A stretch of 64,000 nucleotides of DNA, from the NCBI GenBank assembly GCA_016191425.1, contig JACPOR010000032.1, positions 46,954 to 110,953 of the forward strand, given 5' to 3'. The stretch comes from Chloroflexota bacterium (GTDB lineage Bacteria; Chloroflexota; Limnocylindria; Limnocylindrales; CSP1-4). The translations under genes were made by a program, and so were the position numbers. The notes beneath the pieces are model-generated. The model was not told the origin of the DNA and did not search any database. It saw only the letters and a program-made list of their open reading frames with translations. Shown piece by piece: positions 7,738 to 15,794 of the stretch (position 1 is the stretch's first letter; every line of letters begins with the position of its first letter).

Positions 7738-8904
7738 CTACTCGTGCAGCTCCGGAATGCCGGCCGCCCAGGTATCGAATTCGGCACGGAGCCGAGCCAA
7801 CACGGGCTCCTCGGCAAACGCGACATCCAGCGCGAAACGGTCGATCTTCCACAGCTCGGGGAGCGAAAGGCCGATCCGCTCGATGGCGTTCCGGTACTCC
7901 TCGGACAGTGTCAGGTCGCTCACCGTCAGATCGTCGGTGTTGAGAGTGACCGGGTTACCCGCCCGATGCAGCCGCGCGATGGGATGTTCCGCAACGGTCG
8001 GCACGATCGCGGCCTGCGCGTTCGAAGTCGGGCACAGGTCCAGACAGACGCCCCGGTCCCGGAGTTCGGCCATGAGCGTGGCATCGTCGGCCGCCGCGGA
8101 CCCGTGGGCGATGCGTTCGGGGTCCATGTCGAGCGCCCGGCGAACCTGGGCTGCGCCGCCCCACTCCCCGGCGTGCAGCGTGATCCTGAGGCCACCCGCT
8201 CGGGCGGCGTCGAAGGCGCGCGCGTTCGTCGTCGGATCGGGGAACCGCGCCTCGGGACCTGCGAGGTCCCAACCGGTCAACCCCCGATCGACGAACGGCG
8301 CCGCGGTCTCCGCGAGGTCGGCATTCGCGTCGGGGTCGTGGGAGCGGAGGGCCGTGCAGATGAGTCGGACCGTCGAGCCCGTGTCGCGGGCCGCCCGTTC
8401 CACTCCGGACACCACCGCGGCGATGCCCTGGGCGAGTGGCAGGCCCCGCTCGACGTGCAGCAGCGGCCCCCAGCGGATCTCCATGTAGCGAACGTTGTCC
8501 GCGGCCTTGTCCTCGACCAGCTCCGCGGCGATCCGCTCGATGGCTGCCTCGTCCTGCATGAGCGCGATCGGCAGATCGAAGGCGCGCAGGAGGTCGGCCT
8601 GATCCCGAGATCGTGGCGGCCCAACGAGCACTCCGGTCATGCCGGCCCAGCTGGTCGGTGCATCGACGCCGCGGGTCCGGGCGATCTCGATCGCGGTGTC
8701 GACCCGGAGCGAGCCGTCCAGGTGGAGATGCAACTCAGCCTTGGGCATCCGTTCGATCAGGCGAACCGTCCAGTCGGGGACAGGGCCGCCCGTGGCGTAG
8801 GGACCGCCCGTGGCGTAGGGACCGCCCGTGGCGTAGGGGCCACCCGCGGCATTGGGGCCGCCCGTGGCGTAGGGACCGCGAACCTCCTCGCGAGGGTCAG
8901 ACAT
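7738..8904 (-). CDS. add: Adenosine deaminase
   Basis: A 388-aa zinc enzyme that converts adenosine to inosine, feeding hypoxanthine into the purine-degradation route found further along the window. Metal and catalytic motifs are all present: AELHLHLDGSL, ITLHAGEWGG with the catalytic Glu, IAHGSAA, and VTLNTDDLTV. The N-terminus before the domain (about residues 8-43) is a hexapeptide repeat built from GGPYAT units, foreign to the family and encoded by a perfect-period 18-bp tandem repeat. ATG 8904 has a GGAGG ribosome site nine bases upstream. Confidence 0.92.
   Translation of the reverse strand: MSDPREEVRGPYATGGPNAAGGPYATGGPYATGGPYATGGPVPDWTVRLIERMPKAELHLHLDGSLRVDTAIEIARTRGVDAPTSWAGMTGVLVGPPRSRDQADLLRAFDLPIALMQDEAAIERIAAELVEDKAADNVRYMEIRWGPLLHVERGLPLAQGIAAVVSGVERAARDTGSTVRLICTALRSHDPDANADLAETAAPFVDRGLTGWDLAGPEARFPDPTTNARAFDAARAGGLRITLHAGEWGGAAQVRRALDMDPERIAHGSAAADDATLMAELRDRGVCLDLCPTSNAQAAIVPTVAEHPIARLHRAGNPVTLNTDDLTVSDLTLSEEYRNAIERIGLSLPELWKIDRFALDVAFAEEPVLARLRAEFDTWAAGIPELHE
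8783..8872. repeat. In-frame tandem repeat, five copies of 18 bp
   Basis: Five consecutive 18-bp units of the form GGACCGCCCGTGGCGTAG lie inside the 5' end of the adenosine deaminase gene. Unit four is divergent (PNAA instead of PYAT). The period is a multiple of three, so copy-number change keeps the frame. Confidence 0.9.
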
Positions 8905-9005
8905 GGCGAGGCGCCTCCGAATCAAGCATGCCTCGATCGTAGCCGGCCGACACCGGCATCGACGCTTCATCGCGAACCGGGCCTCGAGCGACTACGCTCC
9001 CACCG

Positions 9006-9968
9006 ATGAACGGCGTTCGGCGGAGTCTTCACGTCCTCGCCCGCGTGGGATACCTCCTGGTCTTCGCCGGGCTGCTGCTCGCGATCGCATTCGGCAGCGC
9101 CGGGATCGTCGCGCTTTGGGCCCATCCTCCGGGGACGGCGGCCCGAGCCGAACTCACCTGGCAGGGCGACACGCAGCTCGGCGCCATGCTCGACAGGTCG
9201 CAGGTCGACCTCGTGTCAATCGCCGAGAAGACGGATCGGCTGGCGGTCCTCGCTCGTGGCGCCATCGGGGCGCTCACCGCCGATGACCAGGGGCCCTTCA
9301 GCGACGCGCTGACCGAAGGATCCGCTCTGGCGAGCTCGATCGAGCGTGACTCCGGGTCACTTCGAGAACGGCTCACGTCCCTGCCCGGCGCCGGGACCTT
9401 CGATGTCCTCCGCTACGACGGCGGCGTGCTCGCCCGTCGCGTCGGCCTGCTGGCCGCCCTCGACGCCACGCGGGGACTCGGACGCTCATGGGCAACGCTG
9501 ACGACGGGCAGCCTCCAGGCGTCGGCGCTCATCGGGCTCCTGGTCGCGCACGACACCACCGTCGGCCGGGCGGCCGCCCAGGGGCGCGCCGCAAACTACG
9601 AGGCGGCCCTGGCCACGCTCGACATGGCGATCGCCCGTCTCGACGATGCGGTCGTGATCAGGGACCGGCTCGCGAACACCACCGACGTGTCCACCCTCGA
9701 CCAGTGGATCGAGCGCAATCGCCGCTACGACGAGGTCCTCACGGCGCTCTACGGTGCCCTTCGGGACTCGGGTGGCGTCCTCACCGACGCGGTTCGTGCC
9801 GCCCGCCAGGACGAGAGCAACGCCCGTGCGGCCCTGCCCCCGGACACTCGTGGCCTCGTCGTGATCATCGCCGACATTGGACGGGGCGGCCTCAACCAGG
9901 CGGTCATCGCGATCGATCAGGCCAGGGCTCGCCTGACTCTGGCGATCCAGGCCCTGTCGGCTCCGTAG
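9006..9968 (+). CDS. Membrane-anchored helical protein of unknown function
   Basis: A 320-aa protein with a single N-terminal membrane segment (about residues 12-38) followed by a mostly alpha-helical, Ala/Leu/Asp-rich external domain with no cysteines and no recognised motif. Regular heptad-like spacing suggests helical bundles. I do not recognise the family. The start ATG 9006 lies seven bases after TACGCT (8993-8998) with no ribosome site, consistent with a leaderless message. It stands between add (opposite strand) and pepA. Confidence 0.65.
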   Translation: MNGVRRSLHVLARVGYLLVFAGLLLAIAFGSAGIVALWAHPPGTAARAELTWQGDTQLGAMLDRSQVDLVSIAEKTDRLAVLARGAIGALTADDQGPFSDALTEGSALASSIERDSGSLRERLTSLPGAGTFDVLRYDGGVLARRVGLLAALDATRGLGRSWATLTTGSLQASALIGLLVAHDTTVGRAAAQGRAANYEAALATLDMAIARLDDAVVIRDRLANTTDVSTLDQWIERNRRYDEVLTALYGALRDSGGVLTDAVRAARQDESNARAALPPDTRGLVVIIADIGRGGLNQAVIAIDQARARLTLAIQALSAP

Positions 9969-10104
9969 CTTCGGGAGGCGCCGACGCGCCCTGCTGCCGG
10001 GCGCGTCCCGCGAGACGACCGTGCCCTGCTTGGGGGAGGTGTGCCCGCGGGACGACCGGCGGCGCTGGGCGTCCGGACGATCACGTCGTCGCATCGCCCT
10101 GAAG

Positions 10105-10110
10105 TACACT
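10105..10110 (+). promoter_or_regulatory. Predicted -10 element upstream of pepA
   Basis: TACACT, of the same TANNNT form as other -10 elements in this window. It lies eight bases before a possible leaderless ATG at 10119 and about 65 bases before the pepA start. Confidence 0.45.
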
Positions 10111-10118
10111 CGCGTTCA

Positions 10119-10193
10119 ATGCAGGGGGCCGTCCGATCGTGCGTGAAGCGGCCGATTCCAGGAGGACAGGATTCGTGCGTTTGCGCGTGGTAA
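10119..10193 (+). CDS. Possible leaderless, cysteine-containing upstream peptide (24 aa)
   Basis: ATG 10119 is eight bases after the TACACT hexamer and opens a 24-codon frame ending CVCAW-stop at 10193, with cysteines at positions 8, 20 and 22. It overlaps the pepA start (GTG 10175) in another frame. Small leaderless Cys-rich upstream frames that sense cysteine supply are known in mycobacteria. The resemblance here is in position and composition only, and the frame could be fortuitous. Confidence 0.25.
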   Translation: MQGAVRSCVKRPIPGGQDSCVCAW

Positions 10194-11689
10194 TCGATCA
10201 GCCATGGGACGTTCCCGCCGATGTGCTCGTCGTGCCGATCGTCGGCGAAGCGTCCTGGGACGGCGCTCTGGGCGAACTGGATCGTCGTGCAGGGGGCGAG
10301 CTGCGAGCTTTGCAGGCCTTCGGTGAGTTGCGTTCGAAGCAGTTCACGTCCTCCCTGGCGGCGTCGGGCGACGTGCGCGCGGGCCGGATCCTCATGCTGA
10401 GCGTCGGACCGGCCGATCAGATCGATCGCGAGACGATGGTCCACTCGGGCGCGGCGGCGATGCATCGGCTGGCCGGGCGACACGCCACGTCCATGGCGTT
10501 CTGGCTGGAGCCGCTGATCGCGACGGTGGGCGGTGATGCCGAGACGCTCAGCGCCCTCATCGCGCGCGGAGTCGTCGAGGGCGGGTACGACCCGGCCACG
10601 ATCTACTGCACGAATGTCAGGACGGCTCCACCGGTGCTCGACGAACTGATCCTCGTGGCGCCGGCCGGGTCGGACGTGCCGGCGCTGACGGCCGCCGCCG
10701 ACCGAGGCCAGATCATCGGCGAGGGCGCGAACATTGCCCGAACGCTGTCCAACCGCGCCGCCAACGACGTCAGCCCGGAGGTCCTGGCGGAGGAGGCCTG
10801 GGCCATCGCCGAGAAGCACGGGCTGTGGATCGACGTCCTCGGTCCCGACCGGGCCATCGAGCTCGGCATGGGCATGTTCATGGCGGTCGGCCGTGGCAGC
10901 GACAACCCGCCCCGCATGATCGTCATGCGGTCCGGCAAGCCCGGCCAGCGAGATGCCCTCGATCGTCACCTTGCGCTGGTCGGCAAGGGCGTCTGTTTCG
11001 ACTCCGGCGGAATCAGCATCAAGCCGTCCCATCAGATGGAAGAGATGAAGATGGACAAGTCCGGTGCCTGCACCGTGATCGCGGCCATCGCGACGGTCGC
11101 GCGCCTCGCCCCTGGCACGCCACTGCTGGCGCTCGCCCCGGCCGTCGAGAATATGCCCGGTTCGCATTCCTCGCACCCCGGCGACCTCGTCAAGGCGATG
11201 AACGGCAAGTGGGTCGACATCACGAACACCGACGCGGAAGGGCGCCTCATACTTGGTGACGCGATGACCTACGCGGAGCAACTCGGCGCCACCCATCTCG
11301 TGGACATCGCGACGCTCACCGGGTCCGTCTCCCGCGCACTCGGCGACATGGTCGCCGGCGCGTTCGGCAACGAACAGGCATGGACGGACCAGGTCCTCGG
11401 GGCCGGTGCTCGGGCCGGTGAGCGGTACTGGCAGCTGCCGCTGGTCGAGGACTACTGGATCGACATGGAGTCGTGGTACGGCGACATGGTCAACAGCGAC
11501 GGGGCGGAAGGTGGCCTGGTGAAGAGTGCCCTGTTCCTTCGCGAATTCACGACGAGGCCATGGGTCCACCTCGACGTCGCGGGCACCGCCTATTTCCGGA
11601 AGACCAAGCCGTTTGCGCCGCGGGGAGCCACCGGCGCATCCCACGCGACCCTGGTCGAACTGGCGCTCGCCGGCGCCCGGCCCGGCTGA
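10175..11689 (+). CDS. pepA: Leucyl (cytosol) aminopeptidase, M17 family
   Basis: A 504-aa two-metal aminopeptidase that removes N-terminal residues from peptides in the cytoplasm and may also split Cys-Gly. The N-terminal macro-like domain starts with RLRVVIDQPWDVPADV. The catalytic domain holds VGKGVCFDSGGISIKP (metal-binding Lys and Asp), the MKMDKSGA helix, and the M17 signature NTDAEGRL near residue 350. The start is placed at GTG 10175 because AGGAGG lies seven bases upstream; an in-frame GTG at 10139 would add 12 residues. Length is normal for the family. Confidence 0.92.
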   Translation: MRLRVVIDQPWDVPADVLVVPIVGEASWDGALGELDRRAGGELRALQAFGELRSKQFTSSLAASGDVRAGRILMLSVGPADQIDRETMVHSGAAAMHRLAGRHATSMAFWLEPLIATVGGDAETLSALIARGVVEGGYDPATIYCTNVRTAPPVLDELILVAPAGSDVPALTAAADRGQIIGEGANIARTLSNRAANDVSPEVLAEEAWAIAEKHGLWIDVLGPDRAIELGMGMFMAVGRGSDNPPRMIVMRSGKPGQRDALDRHLALVGKGVCFDSGGISIKPSHQMEEMKMDKSGACTVIAAIATVARLAPGTPLLALAPAVENMPGSHSSHPGDLVKAMNGKWVDITNTDAEGRLILGDAMTYAEQLGATHLVDIATLTGSVSRALGDMVAGAFGNEQAWTDQVLGAGARAGERYWQLPLVEDYWIDMESWYGDMVNSDGAEGGLVKSALFLREFTTRPWVHLDVAGTAYFRKTKPFAPRGATGASHATLVELALAGARPG

Positions 11690-11710
11690 TCACGCCACTC
11701 TCAGCGGTCC

Positions 11711-12358
11711 ATGACCCCGCTCCTCGTCTTGGCCGCGGTCACCGGCGGCGCCTGGGGCTTCGTTGCGGACCGAATCGGCGCCCGCTGGCCGGCCCATGAG
11801 GACGGGTCCACCCGCCCGGTCGACTGGCGAACGCTGGCGGTGATCGTGGCGGGCATCCTCGCGCCCACGTTCCTCGTCCTGCGCTACGAGTCCGACCCGG
11901 CGACGCTGGCGTACCTGGGCGTCCTCGTGGTCGCGCTCATCCTCCTGTTCGCGACGGATCTGGATCAGCGCCTGCTGCCGGACGTGATCACCCTGCCGAT
12001 CGTGGCCTATGCGCTCCTCGGGTTCGCTGGCGGACTCGGGCCCTTCGTTCGGACCCCCGGCGATCTCCTTGTGGCGGCCATCGCCGCAGTCGCGATCCCG
12101 GGTCTGCTGTACCTCGTGTCCATCCCGTTCGGGGCGGGTGCGATCGGTCTCGGCGACCTCAAGCTGCTCGTCGGCGTCGGGCTCCTGGCCGGCGCCGCGC
12201 GGCTCGTGGCAACGGTCCTCATCGGGGCTCTTGCCGCTGCCCTCGGGATCGCGATCCTGCTCGCCCTGCGGCGGATCAGACTCAAGAGCTACGTGCCCTA
12301 CGGGCCCTTCCTGATCATCGGCGCGATCTGGGCGCTGACCATCTCACGAGGCCTGTAG
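11711..12358 (+). CDS. Prepilin peptidase (A24 type IV leader peptidase), short form
   Basis: A 215-aa polytopic membrane protease with about six hydrophobic segments. The two catalytic aspartates of the A24 family are in FATDLDQRLLPD and GLGDLKL. The N-terminal methyltransferase domain with its CxxC pairs, present in full-length PilD, is absent, so this is a peptidase-only form. It would cleave type IV pilin-like leaders at the membrane, but no pilin genes are in the window. ATG 11711 is 19 bases after the pepA stop, so the two may be co-transcribed. Confidence 0.82.
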   Translation: MTPLLVLAAVTGGAWGFVADRIGARWPAHEDGSTRPVDWRTLAVIVAGILAPTFLVLRYESDPATLAYLGVLVVALILLFATDLDQRLLPDVITLPIVAYALLGFAGGLGPFVRTPGDLLVAAIAAVAIPGLLYLVSIPFGAGAIGLGDLKLLVGVGLLAGAARLVATVLIGALAAALGIAILLALRRIRLKSYVPYGPFLIIGAIWALTISRGL

Positions 12359-12517
12359 GCGACGCACGAGCGATCCGGGCAATTGGAAGACGGGGTGCGG
12401 TATCATGCCCCGGTTGCCGGTAGTCGTTCCAACGTGGTGCCCAACGTGGAGCGGCGGTCTCACCCGGCGAGCGAGCCGAACGCGCAGCCAAGCACGTTGA
12501 CGGAGATCGTTCGCACG

Positions 12518-13900
12518 ATGACGACGCCACTCATGCGCCGCCGAACGCCTGACCAGCGAGGCTGGTCCCGGCCGGCTCGACCCGGCCCCGGGCGCGGCGT
12601 CCTGCTCCTGCTCGTCCTGACCACACTCCTCGGCGGTGCCTTCGTCAGCGTCCCGGCGCGTCCCGTCTCGGCGGACGATCTCTCCGATGCCATCGCTCGC
12701 CAGAAGGCGCTCGCGACCAGGATCGCGAAGCAGAAGGCCCAGGTCGCGACCCTCACCAGACAGCAGAAGGCGCTGAGCGCGACGCTCGCCTCGACCAGGA
12801 ACTCCCTCAACCAGGTCAATACAGACCTCACTTCCGTGCGCGGCCAGATCGTCCAGGCGACCGTCGCGGTGGCCGCGGCCCAGGCAGACGTCGAGGCACT
12901 TGATACACAGGTCGCAAAGCTGGATACCGAGCTGACCGACCTCGAGGCGCGCGAGGTCGTGAAGCCACAGGAGCTGGCCGCCCGCAAGGCGCTCCTGGCG
13001 GATCGGATCCGGCAGGCCTACGACACGGATCGCACATCGCTGCTCGAGACGATCCTGTCCGGCGATACGTTCACGGACGTACTCGCCGAGGTCTCGTACC
13101 AGCTCGACTTCGCCCAGCAGGATCGTGAGCTGGCCGAACAGATCGTCGCCGACCAGAAAGTGCTCGCGGTTCTGCATCAGACCGTCGAGGCGACGCGGGC
13201 GCAGACCGTCGAGCTGCGGACGGCGGCTGATGACCAGCAGGCCCAGTTCCAGGCGCAGCTCGTCTCGCTCGCGGACTCCAAGGCTCGCCTCGCCGCGCTG
13301 GAAAAGGAGACCGAGCGACTCCTGGCACTCCAACGGGCGTCCTACGAACAGATGAACAAGGACAAGGCGAAGCTTGCCGCCGCCATCGCGGCGAGCGAGA
13401 AGGCGGAGGCCGAACTCCAGAAGAAGATCGACAAGCTCGTCGCCGAGCGCGCCCGGGGGGGTTCGATTCCATCGATCTACAACGGCACCGTGGAGTGGCC
13501 GTTGGCCGGCAGGATCACCCAGGAGTTCGGGTGCACGGGTTTCGCCTGGGAGCCACCCCTCGGGAACTGTCGCAACTTTCACCGCGGCATCGATATCGCG
13601 GCCCCGATGTACACGCCGGTCCGGGCGGCCGCCCCGGGAGTGGTCCTGTTTGCCGGTCCGAATCCGTACGACCGGAGTCCGAAGGCATGGATCGTGATCA
13701 TCGCCCACGCCGAGAACCTCGTGACGTGGTACGCGCACGTCGACAACAACCCGAAGCCGCCGGTCGTCCGTGCCGGTGATCGCGTGGTGGCCGGGCAGGT
13801 CATCGCCTTCGTGGGAGTGACGGGTCGAACCACGGGCCCGCACGTCGACTGGCGCGTGGAGTTCAACAAGACCTTCAAGAACCCGCGGCTCTTCCTCTGA
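12518..13900 (+). CDS. Secreted coiled-coil M23-type peptidoglycan hydrolase (EnvC/NlpD-like)
   Basis: A 460-aa exported protein. A basic N-terminus and a hydrophobic segment (about 24-45, ending VSADD) form a signal peptide. Residues about 50-310 are a long coiled coil of the kind used by FtsX-regulated hydrolases. The C-terminal M23 domain has HRGID (H355, D359) and HVDNN, but the last zinc motif, normally HxH in GPHLHFE, reads GPHVDW (H442, D444). The third ligand is therefore an aspartate, and activity may be altered or lost, as in EnvC-type regulators. ATG 12518 is chosen because it directly precedes the signal peptide; the frame stays open further upstream. Confidence 0.85.
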   Translation: MTTPLMRRRTPDQRGWSRPARPGPGRGVLLLLVLTTLLGGAFVSVPARPVSADDLSDAIARQKALATRIAKQKAQVATLTRQQKALSATLASTRNSLNQVNTDLTSVRGQIVQATVAVAAAQADVEALDTQVAKLDTELTDLEAREVVKPQELAARKALLADRIRQAYDTDRTSLLETILSGDTFTDVLAEVSYQLDFAQQDRELAEQIVADQKVLAVLHQTVEATRAQTVELRTAADDQQAQFQAQLVSLADSKARLAALEKETERLLALQRASYEQMNKDKAKLAAAIAASEKAEAELQKKIDKLVAERARGGSIPSIYNGTVEWPLAGRITQEFGCTGFAWEPPLGNCRNFHRGIDIAAPMYTPVRAAAPGVVLFAGPNPYDRSPKAWIVIIAHAENLVTWYAHVDNNPKPPVVRAGDRVVAGQVIAFVGVTGRTTGPHVDWRVEFNKTFKNPRLFL

Positions 13901-13955
13901 GCGGTGCTAGGATCGAATTCGTTGTCACGGCCCGTGGACCCCGAGGAGTATCGCA

Positions 13956-15266
13956 GTGAAACGGACGCTGGCGATGGTTCTGGCCGGTGGCGAGGGTGAG
14001 CGGCTGTCGATCCTGTCGTCGGTGCGCGCGAAGCCCGCGGTGCCGTTCGGCGGGAAGTACCGGATCATCGATTTCACGCTGTCCAACTGTGTCAACTCGG
14101 ACATCAACGACGTCGTGGTCCTGACCCAGTACAACCCCCGATCCCTGAACGATCACATCGGCCTCGGCCGGCCCTGGGACCTCGACCGCGCGCGGGGTGG
14201 CGTCAAGCTCCTCCAGCCCTACATCGCCCGTGGTCGGGTCGCGGAGTGGTATCGCGGGACGGCCGATGCCGTGCTGCGAAACCGCAGCGTGCTCGAGCAT
14301 TCGGATGCGGACATCGTCCTGATCCTCGCCGGCGATCACATCTACAAGATGGACTACCAGCCCTTCATCGCGGCGCACCGCCGAAGGCGAGCCGACGTGA
14401 CGATCGCGGTTCGCCGGGTGCCCCTGGCCGAGGCAACCCGGATGGGCATCCTGGCGATGGATGAGACGGACCGGATCACCGAGTGGCAGGAGAAGCCGAA
14501 GCAGCCCAGGAGCGACCTCGCATCGATGGGCGTGTACGTCTTTTCCCGCAAGTCGCTCCTGCGCTGGTTGGACGAAGAGCGGATCGACTTCGGGTCGCAC
14601 GTGATCCCGGCGATGCTCGATGCCGGGGCCCGGGTCTACGGCTACCGATTCGCCGGCTACTGGCAGGACGTCGGGACGATCCAGTCCTACTGGGAGGCCA
14701 ACATGGCCCTCCTCGTGGATCACCCGGAGCTCGATCTCAACGACAAGGAGTGGCTGGTCCACACGAAGTCCGAGGAGCGGGCACCGGCAAAGCTGGGCCC
14801 GACGGCACAGGTCCATCGGAGCCTCATCAGCCACGGCTGCGTCATCGACGGGACAGTCGTGAACAGCGTGCTGTCACCGGGCGTGCGGGTGGGGATGGGG
14901 GCCGTCGTGCGCGATTCGATCGTGATGTTCGATTCCGTCATCGGGTCCCGGGCCGTCATCGACCGGGCCATTCTGGACAAGGAGGTCATCGTGGGGCCGG
15001 GCGCCATCATTGGCGAAGGCCCGGATGATCCCCCGAACAAGGCCGAACCGACCCGCCTCAACACCGGGATCACGGTCGTCGGCAAGCAGAGCGTGATCCC
15101 CCGCGGCGCGCGGATCGGGCGGAATGTCCGGATCGGCGGCAACGTCCGCGCCGCCGACTTCACGCGGAAGAACGTCCCGTCCGGCGGCTCCGTGGATCCG
15201 GCTCCCTCGGGTCGTGGCCGGCGCCGTGGCAGTGCGTCGGACGAGGCGGATACGGCGGCGGGCTAG
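13956..15266 (+). CDS. glgC: Glucose-1-phosphate adenylyltransferase
   Basis: A 436-aa ADP-glucose pyrophosphorylase, the committing step of glycogen synthesis. The nucleotide-binding start is VLAGGEGERLSILSS followed by RAKPAVPFGGKYRIIDF and LSNCVNSDINDV. WYRGTADAV, LAGDHIYKMDY and EWQEKP mark substrate and metal sites. The C-terminal third is a left-handed beta-helix with hexapeptide repeats. The last ~35 residues are a Ser/Gly/Arg-rich tail beyond the usual end. The start is GTG 13956, with GAGGAG upstream and a TAGGAT -10 at about 13908. No glgA or glgB is nearby in the window. Confidence 0.92.
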   Translation: MKRTLAMVLAGGEGERLSILSSVRAKPAVPFGGKYRIIDFTLSNCVNSDINDVVVLTQYNPRSLNDHIGLGRPWDLDRARGGVKLLQPYIARGRVAEWYRGTADAVLRNRSVLEHSDADIVLILAGDHIYKMDYQPFIAAHRRRRADVTIAVRRVPLAEATRMGILAMDETDRITEWQEKPKQPRSDLASMGVYVFSRKSLLRWLDEERIDFGSHVIPAMLDAGARVYGYRFAGYWQDVGTIQSYWEANMALLVDHPELDLNDKEWLVHTKSEERAPAKLGPTAQVHRSLISHGCVIDGTVVNSVLSPGVRVGMGAVVRDSIVMFDSVIGSRAVIDRAILDKEVIVGPGAIIGEGPDDPPNKAEPTRLNTGITVVGKQSVIPRGARIGRNVRIGGNVRAADFTRKNVPSGGSVDPAPSGRGRRRGSASDEADTAAG

Positions 15267-15275
15267 ACTTCCCGC

Positions 15276-15794
15276 GTGCCCGATCCGATTCCCGCGACCG
15301 CGGACGCCGTCGCGTCCTGGCTTCGCGACCTCGCCATTCCCGCCGACGCCATCAGCGAGCGTGAGGGCGTCGCGGCCTGGGATCTCGTCCTCGACGGTCG
15401 TCGCCGCCACGACCTGCGGGTCACCCTCATCCTCGATCCATCGACTGGGTTGATCATCTGGGCCCATCTCGCGCCGCCGCTCGGGGATGGATTGCGCAAG
15501 GCCTATCGAGCCCTGCTGCGCTGGAACGACGAGTTCCCGCTCGTCAAGTTCTCGCTGGCCGATGACGGGCGGCCCATCCTCTCGATCGAGATCCCGCATC
15601 GCTGGCTCGATGCCGACGAGTTCGGCCTCGCCCTGACCCGGGTGATCGGCATCGCCGATCGACTATTCGACGAAACGAGGCCGTGGGTCTGGATCGGCGG
15701 CCACGTCCCGGCCGCGTACGCGGCGCGCGAGGGCGGGACGCGGGTCCTCCTCGACCGATACGCGGCCCGGCTCCCGGAGTTGTTCGAATCGTGA
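15276..15794 (+). CDS. YbjN-like protein
   Basis: A 172-aa soluble protein resembling the YbjN / type III chaperone-like fold: an alpha-beta domain with AYRALLRWNDEFPLVKFSL and an LDADEFGLALTRVIGIADRLFDE helix. The family is implicated in stress-related regulation, but its biochemical role is unknown. The start is GTG 15276, six bases after TAGACT (15264-15269), which itself uses the glgC stop codon; this fits a leaderless message. Its stop overlaps the start of the next gene by four bases. Confidence 0.65.
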   Translation: MPDPIPATADAVASWLRDLAIPADAISEREGVAAWDLVLDGRRRHDLRVTLILDPSTGLIIWAHLAPPLGDGLRKAYRALLRWNDEFPLVKFSLADDGRPILSIEIPHRWLDADEFGLALTRVIGIADRLFDETRPWVWIGGHVPAAYAAREGGTRVLLDRYAARLPELFES

